Of a stretch of 64,000 nucleotides of DNA, positions 51,101-64,000 are shown piece after piece; within the stretch, counting starts at the first letter, position 1; the number at the start of each line of letters is the position of its first letter. The translations under genes and the position numbers were made by a program. This DNA is from Acanthornis magna. Its lineage: Eukaryota > Chordata > Aves > Passeriformes > Acanthizidae. The stretch spans positions 3,577,501-3,641,500 of the forward strand of contig JAWUZG010000027.1 in the NCBI GenBank assembly GCA_036785705.1. Direction: 5' to 3'. Under the pieces are notes generated by a model that saw only the letters and a program-made list of their open reading frames with translations, ran no database searches and was not told where the DNA came from.

Positions 51101-51530
51101 GATGTGAACTCCATGTGAAAGTATAACAAAATCTAGAAGAAATAACATTTATAATTGTTTTCTTATAAAACATTTTCAGGAAAAGGAGTACTTACTTAAG
51201 GGGTGAAAATGCCAGATATTAGGTTGTTAAGAAAGTGAATACAGTAGGAAGACAGAAGCCATTAAAAGCTCAAAAATATATTCTCAGATGTTTTTAATGG
51301 CATAGAAAAGCTATCAACAGAACACAAAATAAAGTTAGCAGAATTCAAATTCCTGTTATATGTGTGCCAACACATACTTAGAAGTATACTTCGATGAAAA
51401 CTTAAGGAAGAAATTAGACTTATTGCTCTGAATCCAGAAGAGAGTACTGATGCACCATTAGAATGGGGCTTTTGTCCACCAGCTCCAGAAGAGGAAGGGC
51501 AAACCCTTTACCCACACCTTGAGCCTAAAA

Positions 51531-51836
51531 GAAGGAGGGAGAGGGAATTTTTACAAGAGCATGGAGTGACAGGACACAGGGAATGGCTTCACACTGACAG
51601 AGAGTGGGTTTAGATTGGATATTAGGAAGAAATTCTTCCCTGGGAGGGTGGGGAGGCCCTGGCACAGGTGCCCAGAGAAGCTCTGACAGCTCCTGGATCC
51701 CTGAAGTGTCCAAGGCCAGGCTGGGATGGGGCTCTGAGCAACCTGGGATAGTGGAAGGTGTCCCTGCCCATGGCAGGGGTGGGATGGGGAGAGCTTTAAG
51801 GTCCCTTCCAACCCAAACCACTCTCTGATTCTGTGT
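51531..51836 (+). mobile_element. CR1 LINE 3' fragment
   Basis: GTTTAGATTGGATATTAGGAAGAAATTCTTCCCTG, GAGGCCCTGGCACAGGTGCCCAGAGAAGC and GGTCCCTTCCAACCCAAACCACTCTCTGATTCTGTG match an avian CR1 3' UTR in order. Confidence 0.92.
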
Positions 51837-53378
51837 TCTCCCTCTCTCCTAAGGGGCTAAGCAAATGCCTGCACAGAACTCCATATATCTGCCAGGAAGA
51901 ATGTTTCTTAATAAATGCATTTTCCCCCTCTTCCTCTCATTTTACCCTAAGTACTTCGATGGGGTGGTGGAAAATTTCTTTAGAAAGGCAGTTATAGGCT
52001 GTGGAATTTTAACTTACACCCTCTAGACAGAGTTCTTCACTGTCACTGTTAGGCTATGCTCTGCACCTGTATAATTTCCTGACAGGATATCCATACAGGG
52101 GAATATAGTGAAGTTTACTGATGGCATTTTGCTGTGAGTATAAACAATAGAATGGTATCACAGACAAGAGTCGGTGGTGTAAGCTTGGAACATACCAGAC
52201 AGCAATGTAAAGGTAGGAGTGAATAATTAACTTCTATAGGAAAACCAGCACTGATCTAGGGGCCCTGCTAGGCCTTGGGGGGTTAGAGATGGCTATCAAT
52301 ATTTCTTTACTTACAGAGGAGGAAAGTACATATGAATGATAAATTTGGCTGAAAAAAATTCTATCCGATTTGAGTGCCATAATTGTTGATCTAAAAACTT
52401 TAATCTGCCAAAAATGTGTACAAAACACATTAATCATAATAATTAGCTTAACAGCTTATGAAGAAGATGCCCTGCCTTTGATTTTCTGATGGTAATTGCT
52501 ATACAGAATCATCCCCTGAACTTGCTGTATGTGAGGCCTTGCAGCAACTTTTTGAAACGATGAGAATCATCAGAGAATGTGGGTAATGCTGCAGGAAACC
52601 TAACTGAAGGTGAGTGCCTGTGATTATGGACAGGAAAATGAAAAGCTCCCAGTGCTTATGCATGGACAACCCCCTGGCTGCTCGTTTGCAAAAGCCACGT
52701 TTGTAAACCTCTCATGCCAGTGGTGGAGAGAGTATCACAAACAGGGAAAGTGATTTCAATTGCAGATGGGTGATTTACGGCTAGAATATAAACCTGGAAA
52801 AGATCTCATTTCAGCAGACATTCTGTCTGAGTTTTCAGTGGAAGAGAGGTAGTACAAACACCAGAGTCTGATGTTGTTCATGTAAATAGCTTCAAGAAAG
52901 TTTTCTTGGTCTCAGACAGGATGCGGTCAGTCACTGCAAGAGACAGTAATGCAAAAATGAGATTTTGCAGAAGGTAATGCCAGTAATTAAGGCTGGCTGA
53001 CCTGCTGAGTGGAAACCTACTGCTTTTAACAACTTTGAAGGAGAAATTTATGTGGCAGATGATACTTTTCTCAGAGATTCTAGATGAATGGTGTGTACAT
53101 TTGCAGTGTAGGAAATACAAAAGTGAGTACATGTAAAGTGTGTGGACACCAGGAGTGGAGAAGACTGGCTAAAAAACATATTATATTTTATTCAAAATTA
53201 ATGCAGATTCAGGGGAGAAAAAGCCCTAATAATACAATAACAAATGTAAAAAATAGAAATATTCAGAAACTAGGGGGGTGGGGGAGGAACTGTAATTTTA
53301 AACAAGGTAAGACCTATAGACCACATTCAATGTATATAGGTGTACATACATAGATGAATAACTATTCATGTTTTGGTT
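51837..53378. other. flank between two CR1 fragments, nothing recognised
   Basis: AT-rich unique sequence with no gene, RNA or repeat that I can identify. Confidence 0.6.
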
Positions 53379-53637
53379 GGCAGGACAAGCAGATGAAGAC
53401 TCAAAATGTGCCAGAGGAAGTTTAGGCTGAACATCAGGAAGATTTTCCTCACTGAAAGGGATGTTAATCATTGGCAGGGGCTGCCCATGGAGGTGGTGGT
53501 GTCCCCACCCCTGGAGGTGTCCATGGAATGCCTGGAGGTGGCACTCAGTGCTCTGGGCTGGGTGACAAGGTGGGGATTAGGCACAGATTGGACTCAATGA
53601 TCTTGGTCTTTTCCAACCTAAATGATTCCATGATGAT
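53379..53637 (+). mobile_element. CR1 LINE 3' fragment
   Basis: AGGACAAGCAGATGAAGACTC, AGGTTTAGG-like AAGTTTAGGCTGAACATCAGGAAGA, CAGGGGCTGCCCATGGAGGTGG and GGACTCAATGATCTTGG...CCAACCTAAATGATTCCATGATG follow the CR1 3' order. It looks somewhat more diverged than the 28.4 and 36.7 kb copies. Confidence 0.9.
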
Positions 53638-56600
53638 ATGGTTATTCCTAATTTCCAGAAATATGATAATTGGCATATGCAACCATGAAATTTGTGATCA
53701 CACATACAAAATCTCTGTTTGCATAGAAGTTACTTGCCTTGGAGAACCAACGATGGTATCGATGCATTTTTGTAAATTCATATACCTATATTGAAACAAA
53801 CATGCAGAAGACATACTGTGACAGTATATCACATGACTTCATGTCCTTTTATGCACACAATAGCACACTGAAGATATTTGACAACAAACGCAGTTATGGA
53901 AATAACTTGCATCCTGTAAAACAAGTTCATTCATTTCTCTGAGATTACTAAGAAAGTCCACGCAAACAGTGCCCTCCTTAAACCTGCACAAAAGGAAGAG
54001 GAAAAACCAAACATCCTGAGGCTCCAAGACCTGAATCAGAGCAGACTAGAAATGGAGTGGGGATCAGCCAACATCAGTCTGAGAACTGAACAGCACATGG
54101 TGGAGAGCTACAACCGAGGGAGCACCAGTTCAGAGCCCAATGGACAGCTCTGAAGAATTTGCTGCATCACCACGTGAGTTTTGCCCACACCTTCATGGAG
54201 AAATGAAAGTCTTCAGTGAGGACTGAGACCTTATTTTAGTTTACATCTACCAATGGAAGCAGCCTGACTGCTCAGGAAGCCATCTCCCTTTCTCCCAAAC
54301 TCTTCCTTTGGGCAGTTGTTAGCTTCCTTTGAAAATGCCAAGTGATTTTGTTTGGTCACCAGCTGAAAACACAAGACCAGCCTCACAGAGCTTAGGGCTC
54401 AGGCAGACAAACAGAATTATGGTAGATGGGAGAAGGGAAGCAACAGAAGCTGAATGTCAAGGGACAGGCAGAGGGAAAGGAAACCTGCTAATTCCTTCAG
54501 TATGTTATTAAAAATTCTGTTTTCATCTCCTCCAGCATTTTTTCAAGACAGTTTAAAGAAACAGATCATCTTCTGGGCAAACTGAGTTCTGCAAAAGAGA
54601 GGGTGAGAGACAGGCAATATTTATAGTGCATATATTAATTTGTTTCACAGGAAATTGCCCCAAGACTATGGCGTGCAGCCGTCCTGCAAAGTCTGCTCCT
54701 GCCCAGCTGTGTTACTCACCCAGAGCTGATCAATGCTAGCAGTTCAAGATCCCTGAAGTAATCTTCCAGATTTGCAAGATTTGCTATAGCCATTTTCTCT
54801 TGATCCCTTCCTAGATTTACCTCCCTAGATTTCCCCCCTATTTTGTGTATTTAGACCTCAATGGAGGAAAAAAAATTAAAAATGTACTTAACTTTAAAGA
54901 GGTGATTAATGCCTAAAGACATCAATAGCAGGTAAGCACATAATTACTTACGTCCAAAATAAAGATGAGATTTGTACACCTTAAGTGCATTCCTAAAAAG
55001 ATTTCTTAAGGGAGATTTTTTCATCTTGTTCTGCTTGCCTGTGAAGTCTCTAGTACAAAGATTTCTGGAAAGAAAAAAATAAAGAAAAGCAGAAAGGTTT
55101 CCTTGCAAAGATGTTTAAAAGAGAAACAAGATTTTGATTTGCTTGGAACATAGTATATTTTAACACACACTGATTTCTTCAAACATTTGCAGAATCTGTA
55201 TGAGGGAATTTTCAAGCCAGCGTAATCTATCTTTTGATTTTTCAAGAATAATATCTTTGCCTGTACTTTTGATTCAGCCACAGTAAATAAGAAAGTTTCC
55301 TTCCTTTTTTTTTTGCTAGGCCTGTTTGATGCAGTTTCTTGATCTTGAATTAGCTGTTGACTCATATCAAATGCAAATCGAGTCCTTTCACACTGTGAAT
55401 CATCGCTGCCCTTGGTTAAGGGTAAGAAGAGATGAGAAGGGAAAGAGCATTTCTGGACAATGCTGATGACTGAGGGCTGGCGTGACTCACACTGAGGAGG
55501 TCTGCTGCATTTTCAAGTCAACAACTGAGGAGATGAAGGAGTAACTTCAAACAGGGCTTTCAAAGGGAGAAGAAAACAGGAACTGGGATAAGCTACGGAG
55601 GAATGACACAGCCACTGCCAGAAGCCCTCACTGGGGCAAGAGTCCCAATGACATTACCTTTATGGTTTCCAAGCACTAAGCTCAGAGTTCATGGTTTAAG
55701 ACTGGCCATCAGCTGGGAATTACAGAGAGGCCAAAGTCCAGTCAGTAGAGTTTTAAAGTAATTATTTCTTGGTCAGATTTTGTAACAAACAGGAACCCAG
55801 AGAGCTCTATGTAATTTTCCTCCAAAAAACCCCAGTTTCCTTCTCATATACACAGTATTGTTATGAATACGTGGGCTTATCCGTGGTTACAAGGAAGAGG
55901 ATATGGAAGGGGACATTTCCATTTGCTGAAAATTAGGTAGGGAGGACAACTCTCAAGGAAGTATCAAATAAATAATTTTTGTATCCCGTTTAATTTTACT
56001 CTATATGGGAACTTAATATGGAATTAGAAAAATATCTGTCCATGCAAAAAAAGCATCTCTTTGCTGATGAGAAAGAGATAGAAATAACATATTAGAAAAT
56101 CAGTAAAGTCAGAAGTGTACTCACTTTGCTATTTACCACTAACAGAAATAACACTTTTTGCAAACAGAGGTAAAGAATATATTTTCTTCAGCTCACTAAA
56201 AATTGAAAGAGATTTTTGCCTATTCCCTTTTAGACTGTCTGGGGGAAGGAGGTGTTAGGCTTTTATTCAAAGATTGTTCCATGCATTACTTTCCTACCTA
56301 CCACATACATTACTGCACATGAGCCCCTTTTGTACTCAGGTACACCAGGCTTAATTGCAGAACCAATACTGCTCTCTCTCTTTGGAGGACAAGGAATCAA
56401 CATGTCTTTTGTGCATGAGTCTTAATCTCATAATAATTTTCTAATTCCTTTCATATTCTTGTTACTGGTGCTTAAGAAAAAAACTTGGCAAAAGGGCTTT
56501 AAAACAAAGTCAAGGTATTGCTCAAAAGTTTAAAAAGAGCAAGGAAGAAGAGATTTACCTACTTTTAGAGCAGCAGTGAAACAAATGCTTTTACTTTAAA

Positions 56601-59600
56601 GAGTTCAGATGACTTAGCTCAGAACATTTTGGATTAAAGAACAAACACAATTAGGATTACTTGGCACTCACACCGGGGTACTCAGCCAGTGATCCTGCAC
56701 AGAGATATCCTCCTGCTATCACTTTTAGCCAAAGGAGGGCATTGTACCGAGTGCCAGAGATGCAGCCTGGCCTGCTGTCAGTCCCCCTGTCCAAAATCCC
56801 TTGTCCCCTCGCTGGGATCCAGGGGAGCAGGAGCTGCCCAGGCTACCACCTTCCCCTGCCCCTCCATCCCCTCCTGGGCACGGCACCGACCAACTGCCCC
56901 AAACCACAGCCTGATATGACAGATTGAACACCAAGAATGAGGAAATCAAGCAACGCATGAAATGCGCCAGGCGAGTTCTCTGGACAAATATTTCCAATTA
57001 ACTCTGCAGCGAGGGCCAGGTTCAGGGTAGCTGGCTCTGAAACCAGAAACCTCACGGTTGGCCAGGTGGGTTTCATGTGGCTGTGCTGTGCTGACACTGA
57101 AACAGTTTCTGTAAAATACACCACAGGTAGCTTCTAATTTGAAAATATTTGCATGAATAGCAATGTATTTCACGTGCATTCAGCTAGCTATATCCTTGGT
57201 TAAAAGAATAAAGCCACTGAGAAATGTTTGAGAGAATATGTGCACAGAAGGGATTGCTATGCATTTGTGGTGTCTATTCTTGTCTGTATAAAATGCAAAT
57301 AGGAAATCAGGTCCCCTAGGTTTTCCATTTTAACGAAACTTTCTAGTTACCACCGGATGCCAAGCTGCTAATTACACACAGGTGGTGTAATAGTCAAGTG
57401 GTGAAAGTTTGAGGCTTGTGGCACAGAATAGTTAGGTTTTGCAGAGATTGTAACATTTTCCACTGAGCAATGTGACAGTGGATTTACAAAACGGAGCCAT
57501 GAAGTTCTGACCCCAAATTCCCACTTGCAAAGACACAGTCCAGAGAGGAGCAGCCCCCACAATCAGCAGTATCTCCTGTGCACCCCAGAGCAACCTCTGA
57601 TGGAACTGATGCATACTTGTCATTCATTCAGGTAAATGCATATATTGGGTTTTCTGCTTTACATTAGGTAAACTCATGTCTTATGTTTTCTTGCTTTAAA
57701 TTCCTCATTTTAAAACATGGATTCAAATATCTTAACTTGTACATGAAAATGCTGGAGGAATAAACTTCCTGGCAATTTTTATTGGTGGGTTGGTTTTGGT
57801 TTTGGTGTTTTGTTTTTTGTTTGTTTGTTTTGTTTTGGGGTGGTTTTTTTGTTTGTTTTTGTTTTTTGTTTTTTCAATAAATAATGTTTTGTCATATTTT
57901 ACATAGCATCGTTTTCTGTTTTCTCAACCAAAATCAGATTTAAAAAAATAAATCTGTGCTAGGTCCCCTTCTCCCCCATCCTTTCTGCACCTTTACGTCA
58001 CAGCTGGGCACAGATTTATCAAGGACAGCCTCTGCTGTGGCTTCCCTCCCTGCGGGCAGCTGCAGTTCCCTGGCTGGGGCAGGGCACCACTTGAGCCTGG
58101 ATGTGTGGGATCTGCAAGCCCTGAGGAGCAGCCCTGCCCTGCCCAAGAGCTGGACTGCCCCACGATCTGGGGGCTCACTGAAAGCTCCTGGTTCCTCCAC
58201 ACTCACTGATTGTGACCCCAGCCTGCAGACACAGCTCCCGAATGCTCAGCTGCTGCAGCTGAACACATACACCAGCCCTGCATACACCTACTTAGTCAGG
58301 CCACCACATAGAACAAATTAACAGAAAAGAACATTTAGTATCCACATCTCCTGCTCAGGTCGTTCCAGCCTAGATCTCAGATCCGTTCACAGGCAGCTCC
58401 AGTTTGGTCCTGCATTTTTTTGAGCTGTCCCAGGATCCTGCCACCTCAGCCCAAAGGCATGGACACAGGAACAGCAGTGAGAAGCAGTAGTGCTCAGAGA
58501 GGACCCTGAGCAGCCTGAGCAAGGAGGAGACATGGGAGGACAAACAAAGACACTGAACACTCCAAAAGGCAGAAGTAGTTTAGGAGCTGAAGTCTCACTT
58601 ACTTTGGACAGTGCTTTTGGAAACTGCATCCAGCAGGACTTCTCCATGGTCACAGGGGAAGACAGAAGTGAAGCTGGGGTGATAGCTTCACCCAGCATCC
58701 CGCATCCACAGGACCCCAGCATGGCTGGAGACAGACTTCAAACAGTCTAGATGACCAAACTGAGGTTAGATCCTAGTTAGGAAAAAGGTTGAATAGTCAA
58801 GCTGTGCTGCTGAAAATAAGGAATATGGCACTGGCACTAAAGTCTAACCCCAGCATCCAAACCACAGAAAAAAAAGCCATGGCAGCAAGGCTTGCAGAAA
58901 AAAAGGGCTCACAACCTCACAAATGTCTGTGAGGGAGGGGGAAAGGATCTGCAAAATGCAATCCTGCATATGGAACTGCACCCAGAGGGCTAGCGAGGTC
59001 CTCGTGGGGTGATGAACAACAGGCACCCTGGCTAATGACTCAGTGCAGGCTGAAGATGGGACAGCTACAACTGGGAATGAAAATGAATGTAACCAGAAGA
59101 AAGTAAAAAATGGAGGAAGGGCTAAGGGGGAGGGAACAAACCCAAGTCCCTAGTTTCTCTCATGCAAGGAACAGAAAGTCACAAATTTGAGGAACAATCT
59201 TGAATTCTGCTTTGGCTTTTCTTTTTATGTAGTATTTTATTTTTCTTATGGTGTTTTTTTATTCCAGGTCTGCCTGGCAAGGCTCACTGCAGGGAAGGCA
59301 CCAGAGGTGAGTCCTGTACCCAAGGCTGCTCCTGAGATGAGTCACTGAGAGCTCTATAGGCACTGCCATGGGGCAGCACTGGATGAGGAGAGGACATTTA
59401 AAGCTCCCCACAGCCACCACAGATAATTGCTTTATTTTTAACCTTTAGCTCCTCAATGAACACAGCTCTCTATACTCCTGTTCAGTGCATCAGAGAGGCT
59501 CTTTGTGTCTGTCACCCTAACAGTCCCCCCACAGAGGATGTCCAAGTTAGGTCTTCTTCTCTCCTGGAAGCAGCCTGAGCTTATTTATCCTCCTGGAAAC

Positions 59601-62600
59601 CAGTCTGGGGGAACCAAATAAACCCAGATTCTCAAAATCAGGCCTAGGGGAGACGTAGGGTAAAGAGGTTTTATGGAAACTCTATAGACAAGCCTTTCCC
59701 AAAGGGAAGTGTTTAGCTGTCCCACATGCCCCATGCTTTGTGCATTAAACAAATCTGTCCTTGGGGTTGGGGGGATGACTTGTGGGGTTTTGTAGCTCTC
59801 ACACTCTGCATGACTTCCCCTGCGAAGTGAGGCTCAGGGGTTGTTTAACACCTTACAGTAACGCGACTTTGGTGATATCAGCCACACACAATGGCAGTGT
59901 TTAAAATTCTAGTGGTGAAAGAGACTATAAAAGTGATGGCAGATTTTGAGGCATTAATCATGGAAGTGTGACACTGAGGTGAGTCTGCCCAGGCTCTTAA
60001 GCGTCCTACAAAGGCCTTTAATCTCCCCTGATCCCCAAAAAGCCCTCAATGAGAGAAGGAACAGAATAAATAGATTAAAAGTAATGATTTTCCAGCCTGA
60101 TCCTTGTGTTGTATCAGAGTGCATCTTTCGGGTGCCTGTTGCATGGTTTTCACCATCCATAGTTGCTGTAAGGTCTGACCCCTCTGGCTCGCAGCATCCT
60201 CAGCACATGGAATTCCCTCGCGGCACATCTGCCCTTGCTCCTGTCAGAGTCACCCACTCCCTGCTGCGCCTGAGCTCCAGCCTGGGGCTCCTTGTCCTGC
60301 CCTCAGCTGCCACTTGGGACTTTGCAGAACATGGGCTACAGCTTCGGGAATTTCCTGGGAAGGATAGAAAAGGAGGACCTGCTGTATGGAGGTAAAAGAT
60401 GATTTACAAGAGCAGGAGGTGACACAGTCCGGAATAGTCAGTCCTCACTGAGGGCCAACTGGCAACTTTAAAAAAAGCCAGACCAAAACTACTACAACAA
60501 CAAAAAAGCAGCACAACTTAGCCAAATTGTACTTTCCTGGAAGGAGTACAAACAAATTTCCAAAACAGCTTCCTGCAGGGCAAAGCTGACTCAGAAGCTG
60601 AATTTTGTGAAGTTCTCCTTGCCTTGCCTGGTGACACAAAGAGTACTGGGGAATTTCAAGGGCAAGAATCTGTGTTGGTTGTTTCAGGAAAAGGAAGTGG
60701 ATGACAGAGGTGAATATTGCCCTGAGCAGACAAGCTTTTAGAAAATGGACTGAGGCAATGTGGAGCTCCTCAGGTGACAGAGGTGTGCATCTCCACCTGG
60801 AAATCAGAGCTGTGCACACATTCGCCCCGAAAACACAACCCTTCCCTAAAGAATATCCCCAACTTGCACCACCAGCTGCTCCTCCCCACAAGAGAATTTC
60901 CAATAGTTGTGCTGTCTTCTCTGGTAAGCTCCACAGAAACACTCAGATGACTAATGCTTTTCTGTAAATGATCCTGTTAAATAGATTCACAATTGGCAAT
61001 TTTGTTCTACCATGTTTTTAGCTATGGCACAGCCTCTTAGTCCTGCTCCCTCTTGCTCACGCAGCTGCCAACTATGTGATGGCAGTGTTCAATGGAAAAT
61101 GTTCTTTTCCTTTGAATAATGGCAGGTATGCTCCCTTGAAAAATCCAATCCTGCACTTTGGTTTTGCTTCAAGCACGCCAGGTCTCGGGAACAGACTCTG
61201 GGGGACAACTCCCGACCTTTGCTGTGGGGAAGACAGGTCACTCTCGCTGAGAGCTGTTTGGAGCCCAGGGAAAGGGAGTCTGAAGCAGCATACAATCAAA
61301 AAAGAAAATAATTCAAAATAAGGAGGCATTCCGAAATCCTTTCTTTGGCTAACAGTGGCAGTAAATGTCTTACTTGAAATACTGCAAGGAAATTCAGCTT
61401 GCCTGCATGGGAGAGCTATGGCAGACCAGGAAACTGAACACAGTAATTAACAGTGAGATTATAGCTCTGACAATGTAAAGCACAAGGAACTTTCTAATAT
61501 TTTGCATTTCTCTATAAAAACAAGGGTAGAGTTTAAAATAATGCAGGGGGCTGGGGCGAAAGTTAATCATTCAACAGCAGCTCCTAGCAAGGATCCCCTG
61601 ACTCACTTTTGAAATGGTGCTGGACACTTTGTGGGCACTCAGGTCTACATAAGTAGATCATGTTTTGCAAAATTGGTGCCTGATATGCCAGCTAAAACAA
61701 CCCGGCCTTATTGCTTATGCAAAGAGCGGTCTGAGGCAGATACAATAGAAGTACAAGGAAGGGATACAGGACTTGCCTGATCGTTCAACCGTAAGGGTGT
61801 GCTGAAAGATTTCTTTCTGAGCCTCCTCCGGCACAGCCCCACAGAGAAAGCTCCTGCCTGGGCCCACAGCACTCTGATTACTGTGCACACCGTGCACTAG
61901 CTCGGCAGTGAAGTCATTCAGTAGTCTGATTAAAATAACATCTTCTAATTCCCTTTTTGTTGTAATTTACAGTCTCTCTCCTTTGGCTGAACCTGCCAGC
62001 CATCCTGGAGGTGAACAAAGAGAATGTGCTAAAGTTGCCAATTCTGGGGCCTGGTGTGAGAGAAAGCTTTTGTTTCCAGAGGTTGTATTTACTCTGGAGA
62101 CAGTTAATCAAAGCTCCGCAGAGCATTGTAATTCTTCTGTTCCTTTGCTATGGGTATGAACTCTCGGTGTCTGATCCCTGTGACTGTCTTTCAAATCCCC
62201 TCAGTAAGCTCTCTCCAGTGTAACTCACACTAGGGCTGGCTAAGAAAGATCCAAGCTTTTTCCAAATGGCTTTAGATAATTAAATGGTATCACTTGTGTT
62301 GTTGTATTTCATATTAGCACCATGGACACCAGCTAACACAGCTGCAATGAGGATCAGGACTATTTCAGTAGGAGGACATTTAACACAGCCCAAAAAGAGA
62401 CCTCGATGGAGGGAGTCCCAATGAGGAAGTGGACATTTGGGACAATATGGCAAATTTGTCAAATGACTAGTGTAAAATTGAAGGACAATCCATACAGAGA
62501 CATCCAAAACAGACAGGTGCTAAAAGTGTTTCACATCTTCTTAATTTAACAACCCTCCTCTAATATTCCACATTTCCTTCGACCATAAAAACTGCACATA

Positions 62601-64000
62601 CAGAATCAATGTGTGATAAGTCACTTGTCTTTCATTTAAAAATCATTCAGAAAACTCTCTCTAAAGTCCTCTGCTGACAGCTTTACACACTTTTTTTTTT
62701 TTTCAGGTACAGCTGAACAAAATAACAAATTAATTCCAATTTAGGCTCTTGATTTGATCTTACACCAAGTTTGGAGTCTATGAGAAAAGACTCTAAGGCA
62801 GAGCAAAACGGAACTGGAGCAACTGGCGCTACTGAGAATCTGACAGGTCTCATTTGCTTTGTTATCACAGTAAGCTTTGTTATAAAGCACAACTTTCTCT
62901 TTTCAGCATAGAATTATATAGGGAAGAAGCTTTCTTGATAAAAGAAGTTCTGTGCTACTCAACATGCAAATATTATAAGCCTCATTTCAAACATAGATAC
63001 TTAAATAAACAGATTCATAAAGCCAGTAAAGGTTTTTTAGCATGGACATGGATGCCAGTTATCCTAGATAAACATTAGCTATGAAGATCACTCACTTATT
63101 TTTAAACTGCTATTTATTTTTTAAATGGTTCCATTACACAAATGCAAACAAAGCGTGCCAGAAACAGAGTGCTCTGAGACAAGTCCCCTGAGCACTGCCT
63201 GCCTGCATAAATCCAGACCAGAATATGCCCTATGGGCGGTGAACTCCAAATGATTTCAGCCTATCTCCTTGGAGAGAATGCTGTTGTATCTAGGATCAGT
63301 TCTGGGTGGTCTCCAGTTGCACTGGAGAGACTGTTTTAATACAGATAATTTAACATTGAAAAGTATTTTGGACTCTTTGGGGAACAATGATAGTGAGAAA
63401 ACGGTGGTATTTAACACAGTTCCTTCACCATCTCTATGAGATAAACCACACCAACACCTGCCTATGTCACCTGCAGTTTGTTTGGACTGAACTTGAGCCA
63501 ATTCACTCCAGGGCTAGCCTGATGCTGAAGCTTGGAAGGGTGCCCCAACCAACCGAGTTTGGTGGGCCAGGCATTAGACAAGGACACAGAGCTATGGATT
63601 TGTCCTGGGTTCACTCACTCCTGACCCTGGTGCACTTTGCCTCTGCTCCAGGTGTAGCTTTGGTGACCTTGCAGCACAGTTTTGTAGGAATCAGAAATTT
63701 CTAACTGTGGGGGAAGGCTGGAGCTCCTTCTGTGCTACAGCTCCGAACCCAAAGAGCAGCAGAAACAAACTGTGCCATGGAACACTGCTCGGAGGTGCTC
63801 TCACAGCAAGCACAGAACAGCTCAGAAACAACTCCCACCTCTCCATCAGGATGGGGCAGCTACACCCCACATTCCCCAGGCTGAGGTCTGCTGAGAGCAG
63901 CCTCATCCCATGGCATTTGCTCCTTGACTTTTGAGCAGCAGAAACCATATATACACTATCTTTCCGACATTCTCAGGATCGCATTTCTATTAAAATCATT
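53638..64000. other. distal flank, no gene recognised
   Basis: This is AT-rich unique sequence with GC-richer patches near 56.7-56.9, 58.0-58.2 and 60.2-60.4 kb and a T/G tract near 57.8 kb. I looked on the minus strand for ATXN10 3' exons (a WVIYAIRNLTE-like block), the expected convergent neighbour in mammals, and saw none. Short open frames look random. Confidence 0.55.
57784..57874. repeat. T/G-rich (TTTTG)n-like tract
   Basis: Irregular repeats of TTTTG, TTTG and GGTTTT make up a nearly pure T/G stretch on the + strand. Confidence 0.9.

Larger units (their letters stand above)
36932..51530. other. downstream flank with candidate regulatory stretches, no gene recognised
   Basis: This is mostly AT-rich unique sequence with motif-dense patches at 37.54-37.83, 45.0-45.1 and 48.0-48.1 kb. 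A T-rich/GT tract lies at 40.73-40.81 kb, a GC-rich patch with a doubled 15-bp unit at 42562-42591, and a GGGGTATTT array at 46.45 kb. The longest open frame (41486-41980, 164 codons) has no recognisable domain. Confidence 0.6.

Noticed and set aside
55021..55365. 114-codon minus-strand frame considered as an ATXN10 exon
   Set aside because: No match to ATXN10 armadillo-like or C-terminal residues; lysine/phenylalanine-rich because of A/T runs.
60445..60942. 165-codon open frame on the minus strand
   Set aside because: Composition looks random and contains a run of valines from a simple GTT-like repeat; no family recognised.

Overview
This is vertebrate nuclear DNA, most likely from a bird. 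It is AT-rich and almost all non-coding. It has spliced exons with GT-AG borders and CR1 LINE fragments whose 3' ends match the avian type. It also carries worn tRNA/CORE-type SINE relics and long microsatellites. No operon, phage, CRISPR array or other prokaryotic feature is present. No tool was run: family calls come from reading motifs, and the bird assignment is an inference.

The only gene I can support is the 3' part of WNT7B on the + strand. Exon 3 (17949-18220) and terminal exon 4 (30206-30685) encode about the last 250 of roughly 349 residues, including the acylated-serine motif and the cysteine-rich C-terminal domain. Exons 1 and 2 must lie before position 1. Residues that separate the WNT7 paralogues fit WNT7B rather than WNT7A. 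A 3' UTR follows, with several possible poly(A) signals between 31.3 and 33.9 kb.

Layout: 1-17948 is intron 2 (3' part), with microsatellites, SINE relics, an old CR1 reverse-transcriptase fragment (11.4-13.2 kb) apparently split by an LTR-like insertion, and two stretches dense in transcription-factor motifs (13.6-14.4 kb). 18221-30205 is intron 3, with three CR1 pieces and an AT/TG hairpin-prone tract. 30686 to about 33.55 kb is the putative 3' UTR. From there to 64000 is downstream flank with no recognisable gene, three CR1 pieces and three candidate cis-regulatory stretches (37.5-37.8, 45.0-45.1, 48.0-48.1 kb). The mammalian downstream neighbour ATXN10 was looked for by eye on the minus strand and not recognised.

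I found no undescribed biological system. The best leads are a read-through WNT7B frame into intron 3 followed by two AATAAA hexamers, an awkward exon 4 acceptor with a competing upstream AG, and a GGCTGATA motif shared by two downstream candidate enhancers.
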